From Gammaproteobacteria bacterium (GTDB lineage Bacteria; Pseudomonadota; Gammaproteobacteria; Xanthomonadales; SZUA-5), in assembly GCA_030430155.1 (NCBI GenBank), contig JAUIFV010000009.1:1-52195 (forward strand): 52,195 nt of DNA. Direction: 5' to 3'. This document shows, piece by piece, positions 19,556 through 28,747 of the stretch (position 1 is the first letter of the stretch; each line of letters starts with the position of its first letter). A model generated the notes under the pieces. That model had not been told where the DNA came from and made no database searches. It saw nothing but the letters and a program-made list of their open reading frames with translations. Made by a program: the position numbers and the translations under genes.

Positions 19556-21382
19556 ATGACCGCCATCAGCAAAGCCAAAACCGCTCGTCCCGCCGCTGCG
19601 CCGCCGCGCTTTCTGCCTGACGAGAAACTGGACATCAGCCGGGTGATCGCCGCGCTGGTCGAGGACCAGATGCTCAGTGCTGACGGCGCCAATCAGGTGC
19701 GCAGTGCCGGCAGCGGCGGCAAGGTGGATCTGAACCCGCTGGTGATCATCGCCAATCTGAAGCTGCCGCACGCGGCCGAGCCGGATAAGAAGCTGACCCT
19801 GGAACTACTCAGCGAATGGTTGGCCAAGCAGGCCGAGCTGCCCTACATCAAGCTCGACCCGATGAAAATCGACATGAGCAAGGTCACCGATGTGATCGGC
19901 CATGCCTATGCGCAGCGCTACAAGATCCTGCCCATCGAGGTCAACGAATACGAGGTGGTATTCGCCACCAGCGAGCCCTTCGTAACCTCCTGGGTGCCCG
20001 ATCTGCAGCACCTGCTGCGGCGGGAGATTCGCCGGGTGGTGGCAAATCCGCTGGACGTGCACCGCTTCCTGATGGATTTCTACGGCGTAACCCGCTCAGT
20101 GCGCAAGGCCAAGGATGCGCAGGATCAAAGCGGCGACAAGAGCTCGGGCAAGATCATCAACTTTGAACAGCTCCTGGAGCTGGGCAAGAGCGGCAACGTT
20201 GGCGCCGATGATCAGCACGTGGTGCACATCGTCGACTGGCTGCTGCAGTTCGCCTTCGAGCAACGCGCCAGCGACATCCATCTGGAGCCGCGCCGCGACA
20301 TCAGCCCGGTGCGCTTTCGCATCGACGGGGTGATGCACAAGGTCTTCGAGCTGCCGACCCCGGTGATGGTCGCGGTGACCTCGCGTATCAAGATCCTCGG
20401 GCGCATGGATCTGGCCGAAAAGCGCCGACCCCAGGACGGCCGCATCAAGACCTTGAGCCCCACCGGGCGTGAGGTGGAAATGCGTCTGTCGACCATGCCC
20501 ACCGCCTTCGGCGAAAAAGTGGTGATGCGCATCTTCGACCCGGATATCGTGGTCAAGGATTTCCAGACCCTGGGCTTCTCCGAGCGCGAAGCCAAGGCCT
20601 GGCGGGAGCTGATCTATCGTCCTCACGGCATCGTGCTGGTTACCGGACCCACCGGCTCAGGCAAGACCACCACGCTGTACTCGACGCTGAAGCTGCTGGC
20701 CAAGCCCGAGCTCAATGTGTGCACGGTGGAAGACCCGATCGAGATGGTCACTCCGGAGTTCAATCAGATGCAGGTGCAGCCGCAGCTGGATCTGGGCTTC
20801 GCCGAGGGCGTGCGCACCCTGCTGCGGCAGGACCCGGACATCATCATGGTCGGCGAGATCCGCGACCTGAGCACCGCGCAGATGGCCATTCAGGCCTCGC
20901 TGACCGGACATCTGGTGCTCTCCACCCTGCACACCAATGATTCACCCAGCGCCATCTCGCGCCTGTTGGACCTGGGCGTGCCGCACTATCTGCTGCACAG
21001 CACGCTAACCGGGATCATGGCCCAGCGTCTACTGCGCACCCTATGCGCGCACTGCAAGACCAAGTCGGCGCAGATCGACAAGGACCAGTGGCAGCTGTTG
21101 ACCCGGCCCTGGGTGGCTGAGCTGCCCGAGCACGCCTGTGCTCCGAACGGCTGTCAGGAATGCCGACGCACCGGCTTTCTGGGCCGCACCGGGATCTACG
21201 AGATGTTCAAGATCACGCCGGAAATCCGCGGGGTGATACAGGCCGAGACCGACCTGGCCAAGCTGACGGAAGCGGCGACCCGCGAAGGCATGCGCCCGCT
21301 GCGGATCAGTGCGGCGCAGCAGATCGCCCGCGGCCTGACCACCATCGACGAAGCCTGGAAGGTATTGCCCGCGCCTGATTAG
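19556..21382 (+). CDS. GspE/PilB-family secretion or pilus ATPase
   Basis: A 608-residue hexameric motor ATPase. An N-terminal MshEN-like domain (about 20-160) precedes the core: Asp box ASDIHLEP, Walker A GPTGSGKT near 364, Asp/Walker B DPDIIMVGEIRD and His box HLVLSTLHTND. It also has the tetracysteine zinc motif (CAHC near 498, then CAPNGCQEC) of GspE/PilB enzymes. It would power type II secretion or type IV pilus assembly at the inner membrane. No gspF/pilC, pseudopilin or secretin gene lies within 10 kb, so it is a solitary copy. ATG 19556 was chosen; the preceding GGGAG is weak. A small unknown gene follows. Confidence 0.92.
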   Translation: MTAISKAKTARPAAAPPRFLPDEKLDISRVIAALVEDQMLSADGANQVRSAGSGGKVDLNPLVIIANLKLPHAAEPDKKLTLELLSEWLAKQAELPYIKLDPMKIDMSKVTDVIGHAYAQRYKILPIEVNEYEVVFATSEPFVTSWVPDLQHLLRREIRRVVANPLDVHRFLMDFYGVTRSVRKAKDAQDQSGDKSSGKIINFEQLLELGKSGNVGADDQHVVHIVDWLLQFAFEQRASDIHLEPRRDISPVRFRIDGVMHKVFELPTPVMVAVTSRIKILGRMDLAEKRRPQDGRIKTLSPTGREVEMRLSTMPTAFGEKVVMRIFDPDIVVKDFQTLGFSEREAKAWRELIYRPHGIVLVTGPTGSGKTTTLYSTLKLLAKPELNVCTVEDPIEMVTPEFNQMQVQPQLDLGFAEGVRTLLRQDPDIIMVGEIRDLSTAQMAIQASLTGHLVLSTLHTNDSPSAISRLLDLGVPHYLLHSTLTGIMAQRLLRTLCAHCKTKSAQIDKDQWQLLTRPWVAELPEHACAPNGCQECRRTGFLGRTGIYEMFKITPEIRGVIQAETDLAKLTEAATREGMRPLRISAAQQIARGLTTIDEAWKVLPAPD

Positions 21383-21492
21383 CGCGTTGCACAAAGCCGC
21401 TGCGTTGGCTCAGGGAGTACGCGTTGGGAGCCGCTTTGGCCCTGATCGACCATCGTTCTCGTAAACTATTGCAACTCCAACGAGGGGCGGCG

Positions 21493-21885
21493 ATGGCGGC
21501 GACAGCTTTGAGTGAGGATCTCTCCAGCGACCAGCTTTATGGCGACGATGCGACTCACCCCATTCCCAGCGTCACTACGCTGGATACCCACGAACTGTTC
21601 GACAACGGCAGTTCGGAGCTGTCCATCATCGTTCGCGGACCGCTGGGCGGCGACAAGCGCTCGCAATCGCGGTTGATCCAGAAGATCGACAACTATCTGG
21701 CTTTGATCGAAAGCGAGGATTTTGCCGAGAACTGCGGCCCGCCCTCGCCTGAACGCACCCGCATCCTGGTCAACATCCCCTACAACTCCGATGAAGTGGT
21801 GTTTGTGCTGCTGGACCGCTGTCAGGACTGGGTGCGCTCGGCGGGTGCTTCTTTGGTGGTGGAGCGGATAATGTGGCGAGGGTAA
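21493..21885 (+). CDS. Small unknown protein (possibly DUF6572-like)
   Basis: A 130-residue acidic soluble protein. ATG 21493 has GAGGGG about 6 bases upstream; an in-frame start at 21424 is less supported. The segment 'LSIIVRGPLGGDKRSQSRLI' then QKIDNYLALIESEDF, followed by ILVNIPYNSDEVVFVLLDRC, resembles from memory the small DUF6572-type proteins; I am not certain. No catalytic residues are evident. A heptad arm begins 8 bp after its stop, and a YjbR/MmcQ gene follows. Confidence 0.65.
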   Translation: MAATALSEDLSSDQLYGDDATHPIPSVTTLDTHELFDNGSSELSIIVRGPLGGDKRSQSRLIQKIDNYLALIESEDFAENCGPPSPERTRILVNIPYNSDEVVFVLLDRCQDWVRSAGASLVVERIMWRG

Positions 21886-21892
21886 GGGGGGC

Positions 21893-21921
21893 GAGGGCCC
21901 AGGGCTCAGGGCCCAGCTGGG
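21893..21921. repeat. Single heptad arm (G-rich)
   Basis: Three heptads (GGGCCCA, GGGCTCA, GGGCCCA) followed by GCTGGG. The unit order and the GCT tail recur, inverted, in the array at 39318-39389, but the distance makes pairing unlikely. Confidence 0.6.
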
Positions 21922-21999
21922 TCGGCTGAGGAAAGCTGGGGCGGCGCGCCGTGATCTACCGCAGGCGACCCTCGTCGCAAAAGCAGAGGGTGTAACTCG

Positions 22000-22407
22000 A
22001 TGGCTCTGACCGAAACTCAACTCAAGCCAGCCGCGCAGCGGTTGGAGCGGCTCAATGATCTGGTGCGCTCGCTGCCCGAAGCGAGCATTGAGGACTATGG
22101 TCGGCAGGGCGAACACCGTACCTACAGGATCGGCAAGAAGACCTTTGCCCACTACGTTTGCGATCACCACAACGATGGCCGTATCGCGCTGTGGTGCAAG
22201 TCCACCAGCGCCGAGCAATTCCACCGCGTCGACGAGGAGCCCGAGCACTACTTTGTGCCGCCCTATTTGGGCAAGTCCGGCTGGCTGGGACTGCGCCTGG
22301 ATCAGCCTGGCGAGGTGCCGTGGGACGCCGTGGAGTATCTGCTGCAGCAGGCCTTTTTGGCGCAGGCGCCAAAGCGGCTGCAGCGACAGCTGAGCGGGGA
22401 GACGTGA
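22000..22407 (+). CDS. YjbR/MmcQ-family protein
   Basis: A 135-residue protein with the YjbR (MmcQ) fold: YRIGKKTFAHYVCDHHNDG, then LWCKSTSAEQF, FVPPYLGKSGWLGLRL and a C-terminal helix WDAVEYLLQQAFL. These small proteins have a DNA-binding-like CyaY fold; their function is unproven. ATG 22000 has GAGGGTG upstream. Its stop is one base from the stop of the convergent histidine kinase gene, so no separate terminator fits between them. Confidence 0.8.
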   Translation: MALTETQLKPAAQRLERLNDLVRSLPEASIEDYGRQGEHRTYRIGKKTFAHYVCDHHNDGRIALWCKSTSAEQFHRVDEEPEHYFVPPYLGKSGWLGLRLDQPGEVPWDAVEYLLQQAFLAQAPKRLQRQLSGET

Positions 22408-22408
22408 G

Positions 22409-23698
22409 TCAGATCACTCGATTGAAGCAGATTCGGGTGATTGTGCCTCGGCCATGTTCAGAATCGAATTCCAGCTTCCAAGCCAAGTGTTCGCATACTC
22501 TGGCGATCAGGTCTATGCCGATACCATCGCCATGCCTGTCTACTCCGCCTCGAGACAGCCTGGCGTAGAGTTGCGCGATTTCGGCGGCCGACATCCCGTG
22601 CCCGGGATCAATGATGGTCACCGTGCCGTTTGCATCCAAGTTGACCTGAATCTCGCCCCGATCGCTGTTCTCGATGGCGTTTCGCAACAAATTGCCAAGC
22701 GCCGACTGGACGATCTGATGTGGCGCCGTGATTCGGCAGATTTCTACGCTGGCTAAATTAATCTCCAGTTCCTTGCCGCTGGCCAGGTAGCGGTGATCCT
22801 CGACGACCTCGGGCAACAACTCATGCAAGGCGACAATGTCGTGGCTGTCGGCGAGCTTGCTGGGGTCTCTGGCCAAGGTCAGTAACAACGCAATCAGGCT
22901 CTCCAGTCCCCGGCTGGTACGCTGGATGCGTTCCAACTGGTTGCGAACACTGGGCGACAAGTCCTTTGTCTGCAGGGCCACGCTGCTGGCGCCGTCGATC
23001 ACCGCGATGGGCGTACGTAGCTCGTGACTGGCGCTGTCGACGAAGCGTCGTTCGCGCTGAATGAAGCGTTGATTGCGATCTATATAGCCATTGATCGCCT
23101 GGGCGATGACGGCCAGTTCCTGGCTGTTGGGCTGCACGCCGACCAACCGCGTCTCAGGTCGGTCAGGCTGCAGCGCGCTGATCTGGTCGGCCAGCGCGCT
23201 GAGCGGACGAATCAAGCGATCCACGCTCAGCATGACCACGCCGCCGAGCAGGACCAGCATCGCCAAGGTGCCGCCCGCGATGACCAACTGCAGGGTCCAT
23301 TCGGTGCGCTCGAACTCGGTGATATCGAGGACCAGGACGACGCGTTGGCCGTCGATCTGGTCGACCTTGACCACGGTTTCCCGAGTGCCCAACGACACCT
23401 CATCGTGGACGCCGGGACCGAGTGCGCTCAGCGCGGGAAGCTGAGTCGATTCTTCGCCGCGCAGGACCAGCAAGCGCCCGTCGGTGGCGGTGGAAAAGCC
23501 CGGGTCCTCGGCGATCCGTTGCCGAATCCGGTCCAACTCCAGATCCAGCAGCGCCTCCCAGGTCAGCTGCTCGGCGGACTCGAGAATGAACACGCCATGT
23601 GCGAAGACGACAGCAGTCAACAGCAACACATAGGCGGCCATGCCCAGAACCATTCTTCGCCGCAAGCTGCCTCTATTCATCACGGGCTGCTCCGGCAT
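22409..23698 (-). CDS. Two-component sensor histidine kinase
   Basis: A 429-residue kinase. It has two membrane helices (about 15-38 and 135-160), a short periplasmic loop, HAMP, then HisKA with SHELRTPIAVIDG, HATPase_c with N box LLRNAIENSDRG and G box DPGHGMS, and a short G2 (GDGIGID). It overlaps the end of the response regulator gene, so the two are translationally coupled. ATG 23698 gives a 26-base overlap; ATG 23680 (GGAG 9 bases upstream) is an equally good start. The cue is unknown. Confidence 0.9.
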   Translation of the reverse strand: MPEQPVMNRGSLRRRMVLGMAAYVLLLTAVVFAHGVFILESAEQLTWEALLDLELDRIRQRIAEDPGFSTATDGRLLVLRGEESTQLPALSALGPGVHDEVSLGTRETVVKVDQIDGQRVVLVLDITEFERTEWTLQLVIAGGTLAMLVLLGGVVMLSVDRLIRPLSALADQISALQPDRPETRLVGVQPNSQELAVIAQAINGYIDRNQRFIQRERRFVDSASHELRTPIAVIDGASSVALQTKDLSPSVRNQLERIQRTSRGLESLIALLLTLARDPSKLADSHDIVALHELLPEVVEDHRYLASGKELEINLASVEICRITAPHQIVQSALGNLLRNAIENSDRGEIQVNLDANGTVTIIDPGHGMSAAEIAQLYARLSRGGVDRHGDGIGIDLIARVCEHLAWKLEFDSEHGRGTITRICFNRVI

Positions 23699-24404
23699 CG
23701 TCCTCGGCCGATTCGGCTAGTCGGTAGCCGATGCGCGGCAGGGTGTGCAGAAGCTTGGTCGGCCAACCGCCGTCGATGCTGCGGCGCAGCTCGTAAATGT
23801 GGGAACGCAGCATGTCGCCATCTGGTGGATCGTCTCCCCACAGCGCCCGTTCCAGCCGCTCCCGGGTCACTGCGGCCGGACTGGCCTGCATCAGGACTTC
23901 GAGCAGCCGGCGACCTGCCGGATAGAGCTGGAGCAGTTTGCCTTGCCTGGTGACGTCCATCGTTGCCAGGTCGTATTTCAGCTCACCGACCTTGAGCACC
24001 AGGGCGCGCGCCTGTCCAGCGGCCCGCATTGACAACGCTCTGAGTCGAAGCTCCAACTCGGTCAGATTGAAAGGCTTGGTCAGATAGTCGTCTGCGCCGG
24101 CGCCAAATCCGATCACCTTGTCGGGAATGGCATCCTTGGCAGTGAGCATCAGCACCGGAGTGGTGCAGCCGCTCTCGCGCAGTCGTCTCAACACCTCTGG
24201 TCCGGTCAGGCGCGGCAGCATCCAGTCCAGAATGATCACGTCATATGCGCCGGTGTTCGCCAGTTGCAGGCCGGTCAGTCCATCCGGTGCGGCATCCAGA
24301 GCGTGGCCCAGCGGCTCCAGGTAGTCGAACAGCAGCGCCACCAACTCGCGGTTGTCATCAACGATCAGCACGCGCAGGGCGTCAGTGCGGGGCGTGGTCG
24401 ACAT
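23673..24404 (-). CDS. OmpR/PhoB-family response regulator
   Basis: A 243-residue regulator with a receiver domain (VLIVDDNREL acidic pocket, phospho-acceptor Asp in IILDWMLPRL, Thr in MLTAKD, Lys in YLTKPF) and a winged-helix DNA-binding domain (about 140-230: RRLLEVLMQASPAAVTRERL, HIYELRRSID, RIGYRLAE). It pairs with the overlapping downstream kinase. Targets are unknown; the divergent glycosyltransferase gene 190 bp away is a candidate. Confidence 0.93.
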   Translation of the reverse strand: MSTTPRTDALRVLIVDDNRELVALLFDYLEPLGHALDAAPDGLTGLQLANTGAYDVIILDWMLPRLTGPEVLRRLRESGCTTPVLMLTAKDAIPDKVIGFGAGADDYLTKPFNLTELELRLRALSMRAAGQARALVLKVGELKYDLATMDVTRQGKLLQLYPAGRRLLEVLMQASPAAVTRERLERALWGDDPPDGDMLRSHIYELRRSIDGGWPTKLLHTLPRIGYRLAESAEDDAGAARDE

Positions 24405-24596
24405 CCGTTGCGGCTCGCTGACGATGATGGTGGCAGACGATAACGCGATTGGGACGCCGCCGCCGAGACCCGTAGCGTCCCCGGTTCAGTGCTTTACCGC
24501 GTTCCGACGTTCTTCCGACATGGCCGCGCCGACCATGGCTGAGCGGACTTGGCTAGCCGGGCTCCGCCTATCCCTGCCTGCAGTCGGTGAACGCCG

Positions 24597-26366
24597 TTGC
24601 TGTTGTCCAATCCCTTCCCCGTCAAACTGGCGCAGCAAGTCAGCGGCGAGCGCCGCGATTACTGGCTGCTTGCGCTGCTGGCCTTGCTGGTGCTCGGCTC
24701 TGGCTTCGGCCTGCGCGATCCCTGGCCAGCAGACGAGCCTCGTTTTGCCCTGGTTGCCAAACAGATGTGGGAATCGGGCCAATGGCTGATTCCATATCGC
24801 GCCGACAATCCCTACCCGGACAAGCCGCCGCTGTTCATGTGGCTGCAGTTGCTCTGCTATGGATTGTTCGGGTCCTGGCGGGTCGCCTTCCTGCTGCCAT
24901 CCCTGCTGGCGTCGCTGGGTACCTTGGCGCTGGTCTACGATCTGGGGCGGCGCCTGTACTCGCCCCGAGCAGCCTGGTGGGGAACCCTGCTGCTGCTGTT
25001 CTGCGTCCATTTCACCTATCAGGCCAAGCGCGCACAGATCGACCCGACGCTGGTGTTCATGGTTACCCTGTCGATGTACGGCTTCCTGCGCCACCTGTTG
25101 TTGGGCCCGGCCTGGCGATGGTACTGGTTGGGGGGCTTGATGGCCGGCGTCGGCGTGATCACCAAGGGCGTGGGCGTGATGTCGGTGCTGGTGCTGCTGC
25201 CCTACGCCTGGGCGCGCTGGCGCGGCTGGTCCGGGCTCACCGTGGTCAAGGGCCATTGGTGGCGTTGGTGGCTGCTGCTGCCGGTGACGCTGTTGCCGAT
25301 CGCGCTCTGGCTGCTGCCCATGCTCAGCCACACCTACGGCAGCGGCGATCCGCAGCTGGTGGCCTACGCCGACAACATCCTGTTCCGGCAAACCATCAGG
25401 CGCGCTGCCGACCCATGGCACCACTTTCATCCGCCCTGGTACTTCCTGCAGGTGATGCTCACCTGGGTGCCGCTGAATCTGATTTGGCCCTGGGTGATCC
25501 CGGCTTGGATACGACAGTTCCGCAACCAGGCCGACGCGCGCATCCTGCTGCCACTGAGCTGGGCGCTACTGATCGTTGCGCTGTTCTCCCTTTCGCCGGC
25601 GAAGCGGGATGTCTACATCCTGCCCACGCTGCCGATGTTTGCGCTGGCCACAATGCCCTTCCTGCCGACCCTGGTCCGCCGCCACGGTCCGAATCGGCTG
25701 GGCTTCGGACTGGCCCTGATTTTCGGTCTGCTACTGCTCGCCACTGGCTCGTTGGCGATTGTCGGTGAACCGCGCTACGAGGTCGTGCAGGAGCGCCTGC
25801 GCTGGCTGAATCCGGACAGCGATGCAGTGTGGTGGATGCTCGCCTGTACCGGCGCCTGGATGCTCTTGGCCGCGATCCGGTTGCGCATCCGCCGCGGGCT
25901 GCTCGGCCTGTGTGCGGGCTTGGCAGGGCTGTGGATCGTGGTCTTCGGCTGGTGGGGTTACCCGCTGCTCAATGATGCCCAAGCGGCAACCGCGATCATG
26001 CAGCGCGCACGGGAAGTCGCTGGCGCCGAGACCACCATCGGTCTGCTGGGCTGGCGCGAGCAGATGCTGCTGCAGTCGGTCGGTCCAACACTGCCGCTGG
26101 GCTTTCGATCCACCAAGCCGTACCAGATCGGACCCGAACTGCGCTGGTTGCAGGAACGGCCGAGCGATCGAGCCTTGTTCATCAGTGAAGCTCTGGCCAG
26201 CCGCTGCGTTGACCTGGGCGGTGCGACCCGGCTAGGCCCATCGAGTCGGGTGACCTGGTATCTCGCCCGCGCCGCCGATATTCGCGCCGACTGTCCATTG
26301 GCCGGGGCCGCCGCGTCAGTGCACCAACCGGCAACAGACTACTACCGCGCTGCTCCGCTTCCATAG
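24597..26366 (+). CDS. ArnT/PMT-like membrane glycosyltransferase
   Basis: A 589-residue integral membrane GT-C enzyme with about 12 predicted helices. The first extracytoplasmic loop carries DPWPADEPRFALVAKQMWES, with the DE pair typical of PMT/ArnT catalysis, and YPDKPPLFMWLQ, another ArnT hallmark. Such enzymes use polyprenyl-phosphate sugars to modify lipid A, proteins or glycans at the periplasmic face. The acceptor is not evident. TTG 24597 is the only start, since a stop lies three codons upstream; the ribosome-binding site is poor. The response regulator is divergent. Confidence 0.88.
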   Translation: MLLSNPFPVKLAQQVSGERRDYWLLALLALLVLGSGFGLRDPWPADEPRFALVAKQMWESGQWLIPYRADNPYPDKPPLFMWLQLLCYGLFGSWRVAFLLPSLLASLGTLALVYDLGRRLYSPRAAWWGTLLLLFCVHFTYQAKRAQIDPTLVFMVTLSMYGFLRHLLLGPAWRWYWLGGLMAGVGVITKGVGVMSVLVLLPYAWARWRGWSGLTVVKGHWWRWWLLLPVTLLPIALWLLPMLSHTYGSGDPQLVAYADNILFRQTIRRAADPWHHFHPPWYFLQVMLTWVPLNLIWPWVIPAWIRQFRNQADARILLPLSWALLIVALFSLSPAKRDVYILPTLPMFALATMPFLPTLVRRHGPNRLGFGLALIFGLLLLATGSLAIVGEPRYEVVQERLRWLNPDSDAVWWMLACTGAWMLLAAIRLRIRRGLLGLCAGLAGLWIVVFGWWGYPLLNDAQAATAIMQRAREVAGAETTIGLLGWREQMLLQSVGPTLPLGFRSTKPYQIGPELRWLQERPSDRALFISEALASRCVDLGGATRLGPSSRVTWYLARAADIRADCPLAGAAASVHQPATDYYRAAPLP

Positions 26367-26508
26367 TCTTTGATTTCTGGGGGCCTCCCAGGTCACATCC
26401 GGGTCTCCGTTCTGCCGGTCCGCAGCGGTTCAGTTCGTCAGGCCGCTTGGGGGCTGTCAACCGAATCGGGCGCCGTGCGTTGGCACACGGAGGCAATGGA
26501 GGGCCGTG

Positions 26509-27630
26509 ATGGCGTCAATCAACTTCTCTGGCTGGTGCAGATGGCTACTGGCCGCGGCCTTTTTAGCACTGCTGTCGCAGAGCGCCGTTGGTGCACCGAA
26601 ACCCTTTCCCCAAGGGGTCTACGACAGCGCCGGCGGTATCCGCTTGCCGGGTGATGACATCGTCGCGCGCTCACCGCGCATTTCCGGCCAGGACGGGATC
26701 CTGGTCCGTGCCGGTTGGAACCTGTGCGGTGACGACATGGATTGCCTGCTCGACACCATCGAGCTCAATCTGGACAGTGCGGCACAGCTGGGGCTGAAGG
26801 TGGCTCTGGCCATTGGCGATGGCGATCACGCCCCGGCGGCAACCAAGTCGCGCTGCGTGTTGTTCGATTTTCTGTTTCGCGGCGAGCCAGCGAGCATGTG
26901 CCTGCCCTGGGATGCCGCCTACCTGGCCGACAAACAGGTGCTGATTGCGGCACTCGGCGAGCGCTTCGACGATCACCCGGCTTTGGCCCACATCTATTTC
27001 ACCGCAGCCTGTTCCTCCAACGGCTATGAGGGCCACTGCCGCATCGACGAGGTGGCCTACCAGGCCGCGGGCTACACGCCGGCGCTGTTCAATGCGGCCT
27101 ACAGCGACATCCTGATGAGCTATCTGGCGGCCTTTGCTCGCACCCCGGTGACCATTGAGCTGCACGCCATCTTCGAGCGGGTCGATATGTGGGAGACGCT
27201 CTGGCAGATCGGCCAAGGCAGCGGTCGGGTTGGTCTGGCCGCGTGGTGGTGTGCCGAGCGGCACAGCGTGCGGGGCTTCGATACCCTGCCGGTATGGCCA
27301 CTGATCCAAGAGGCGGCTGCCGCGACCTACACGGTGTGCCAAACCGTCGGCAATTTCAGTCTACAGCCGTATCGATTCACCGACCTGCAGCTGACCTTGC
27401 CGTTGGATTACGGCAGCGAAAGCGACTGGAACGCATTGGATGTGGAGAAGGCCTTTGTTGAAAGCGCCGATTGGATCAGCGGTGTTGCCGTTCACGCCGG
27501 CCAATCGACCCTGCCGCTGCCCTTTGCCGCGATCGAAGTTTGGACCGAGGACCTGCGCAATCCCTCGTTTCAGGAGCGGCTACGCGGCCTGTTGGATGCC
27601 GACCAGCTGTTCCTGGATGGCTTCGAGTGA
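26509..27630 (+). CDS. Secreted protein with C-terminal FxxGFE tail, family unknown
   Basis: A 373-residue protein. GGAGG sits 6 bases before ATG 26509; GTG at 26506 is less likely. It has a signal peptide (WLLAAAFLALLSQSAVGA). The mature protein looks like a TIM-barrel glycosidase-type fold (ILVRAGWNLCGDD, HIYFTAACSSNGYEGH, TIELHAIFERVDMW, GLAAWWCAERHSVRG) with several cysteines, but catalytic acids cannot be assigned. The protein ends LFLDGFE, as does LFANGFE in the BNR protein at 48477, so both may share an export or anchoring signal. It ends 19 bp from the convergent fbpC gene. Confidence 0.75.
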   Translation: MASINFSGWCRWLLAAAFLALLSQSAVGAPKPFPQGVYDSAGGIRLPGDDIVARSPRISGQDGILVRAGWNLCGDDMDCLLDTIELNLDSAAQLGLKVALAIGDGDHAPAATKSRCVLFDFLFRGEPASMCLPWDAAYLADKQVLIAALGERFDDHPALAHIYFTAACSSNGYEGHCRIDEVAYQAAGYTPALFNAAYSDILMSYLAAFARTPVTIELHAIFERVDMWETLWQIGQGSGRVGLAAWWCAERHSVRGFDTLPVWPLIQEAAAATYTVCQTVGNFSLQPYRFTDLQLTLPLDYGSESDWNALDVEKAFVESADWISGVAVHAGQSTLPLPFAAIEVWTEDLRNPSFQERLRGLLDADQLFLDGFE

Positions 27631-27649
27631 CTCCATGCGCTCATGGTGT

Positions 27650-28747
27650 TCAGGCTTTGCCCGGGTCGGGTGGCTGCAGTGCGGGAAAGCAGATCGCATG
27701 GTGCAGATCCAGGGTAATGCCGATGGATTCGCCGATGGCGTGATCGTGGTGGCTGGGCACCAGCGCGAGCACGCTGCGGCCGGATTCCAGCTGCAATTCG
27801 TAGAGGAACTCGGCGCCGCGAAAATGCCGCCGCAGCACCTTCGCGCGCAGCGCTGAGACGTCGACGTGGACCACGTCGTCCGGGCGCAGCAGCAGGTCCA
27901 AGGGGCCGTCGGGTGGTTCTGGCGATCCGGCGGGCAGGGGCAGCTGGCCAAATTCGGTGTGCAGTTGACCCGGACCGTCAGCGACCGGCGTGTAGCGGGC
28001 CGGGATGAAGCAACCTTCGCCCACAAAATCGGCGACAAAGCGGGTCGCCGGTCGGTGATAAAGGCGATAGGCGCTGTCGCACTGTTCGATACGGCCGTCG
28101 CGCATCACCGCAATGCGATCACCCATGGCAAAGGCTTCGCGCTGATCGTGGGTGACCAGCATGGCGGTCATCTGCAGGCTTTTGAGCAGCGCGCGCAGCT
28201 CCAGCGACAGCGACTCGCGTAGTTCGGCGTCGAGGCTGGAAAAGGGCTCGTCCAACAGCAGCAGTCGCGGCCGCGGCGCCAGCGCTCTGGCCAGCGCCAC
28301 GCGCTGCTGCTGGCCGCCGGAAAGCTCGTGCGGATAGCGTTCGGCGTAGCCCTGCAGGTAGACCAGATTGAGCGCCTCGGCGACCCGCGCGGCGCGCTCC
28401 GCGGGTGCCAGCTGGGCCGGTCCGCGACGCAGTCCGAAGGCCACGTTGTCGGCAACGCTCAGGTGCGGAAACAGGGCGAAATCCTGGAACACCATGCCGA
28501 TGCGGCGCAGCTCCGGCGGCTGCTGGCGGGCGGCGTCGGCGATGGTCTCGCCGGCCAGTTCGATGCGCCCGGCGTCCGGGGCGAGAAAGCCGGCTACGGC
28601 GCGCAGCACGGTGGTCTTGCCGCAGCCGGAGGCGCCGAGCAGGCAGGCGATCTCACCGCTAGCCAGCGCCAGCGAGAACCCTTCCACCGTCGCTTCGGCG
28701 CTGCCGGAATAATGCACGCGGATGTCGCTCAAGCTCAGCGTGGCCAC
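27650..28747 (-). CDS. fbpC: Iron(III) ABC transporter ATP-binding protein
   Basis: A 365-residue ATPase. Walker A GASGCGKTT, Q loop VFQDFALFPH, signature LSGGQQQR, Walker B RLLLLDEPFSSLD and switch His in VTHDQREA are all present; a TOBE-like C-terminal domain begins near 260. It powers uptake through the permease encoded upstream. GTG 28747 with GGAGAG upstream is the start; it overlaps the permease gene by 13 bases, indicating translational coupling. Confidence 0.92.
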   Translation of the reverse strand: MATLSLSDIRVHYSGSAEATVEGFSLALASGEIACLLGASGCGKTTVLRAVAGFLAPDAGRIELAGETIADAARQQPPELRRIGMVFQDFALFPHLSVADNVAFGLRRGPAQLAPAERAARVAEALNLVYLQGYAERYPHELSGGQQQRVALARALAPRPRLLLLDEPFSSLDAELRESLSLELRALLKSLQMTAMLVTHDQREAFAMGDRIAVMRDGRIEQCDSAYRLYHRPATRFVADFVGEGCFIPARYTPVADGPGQLHTEFGQLPLPAGSPEPPDGPLDLLLRPDDVVHVDVSALRAKVLRRHFRGAEFLYELQLESGRSVLALVPSHHDHAIGESIGITLDLHHAICFPALQPPDPGKA

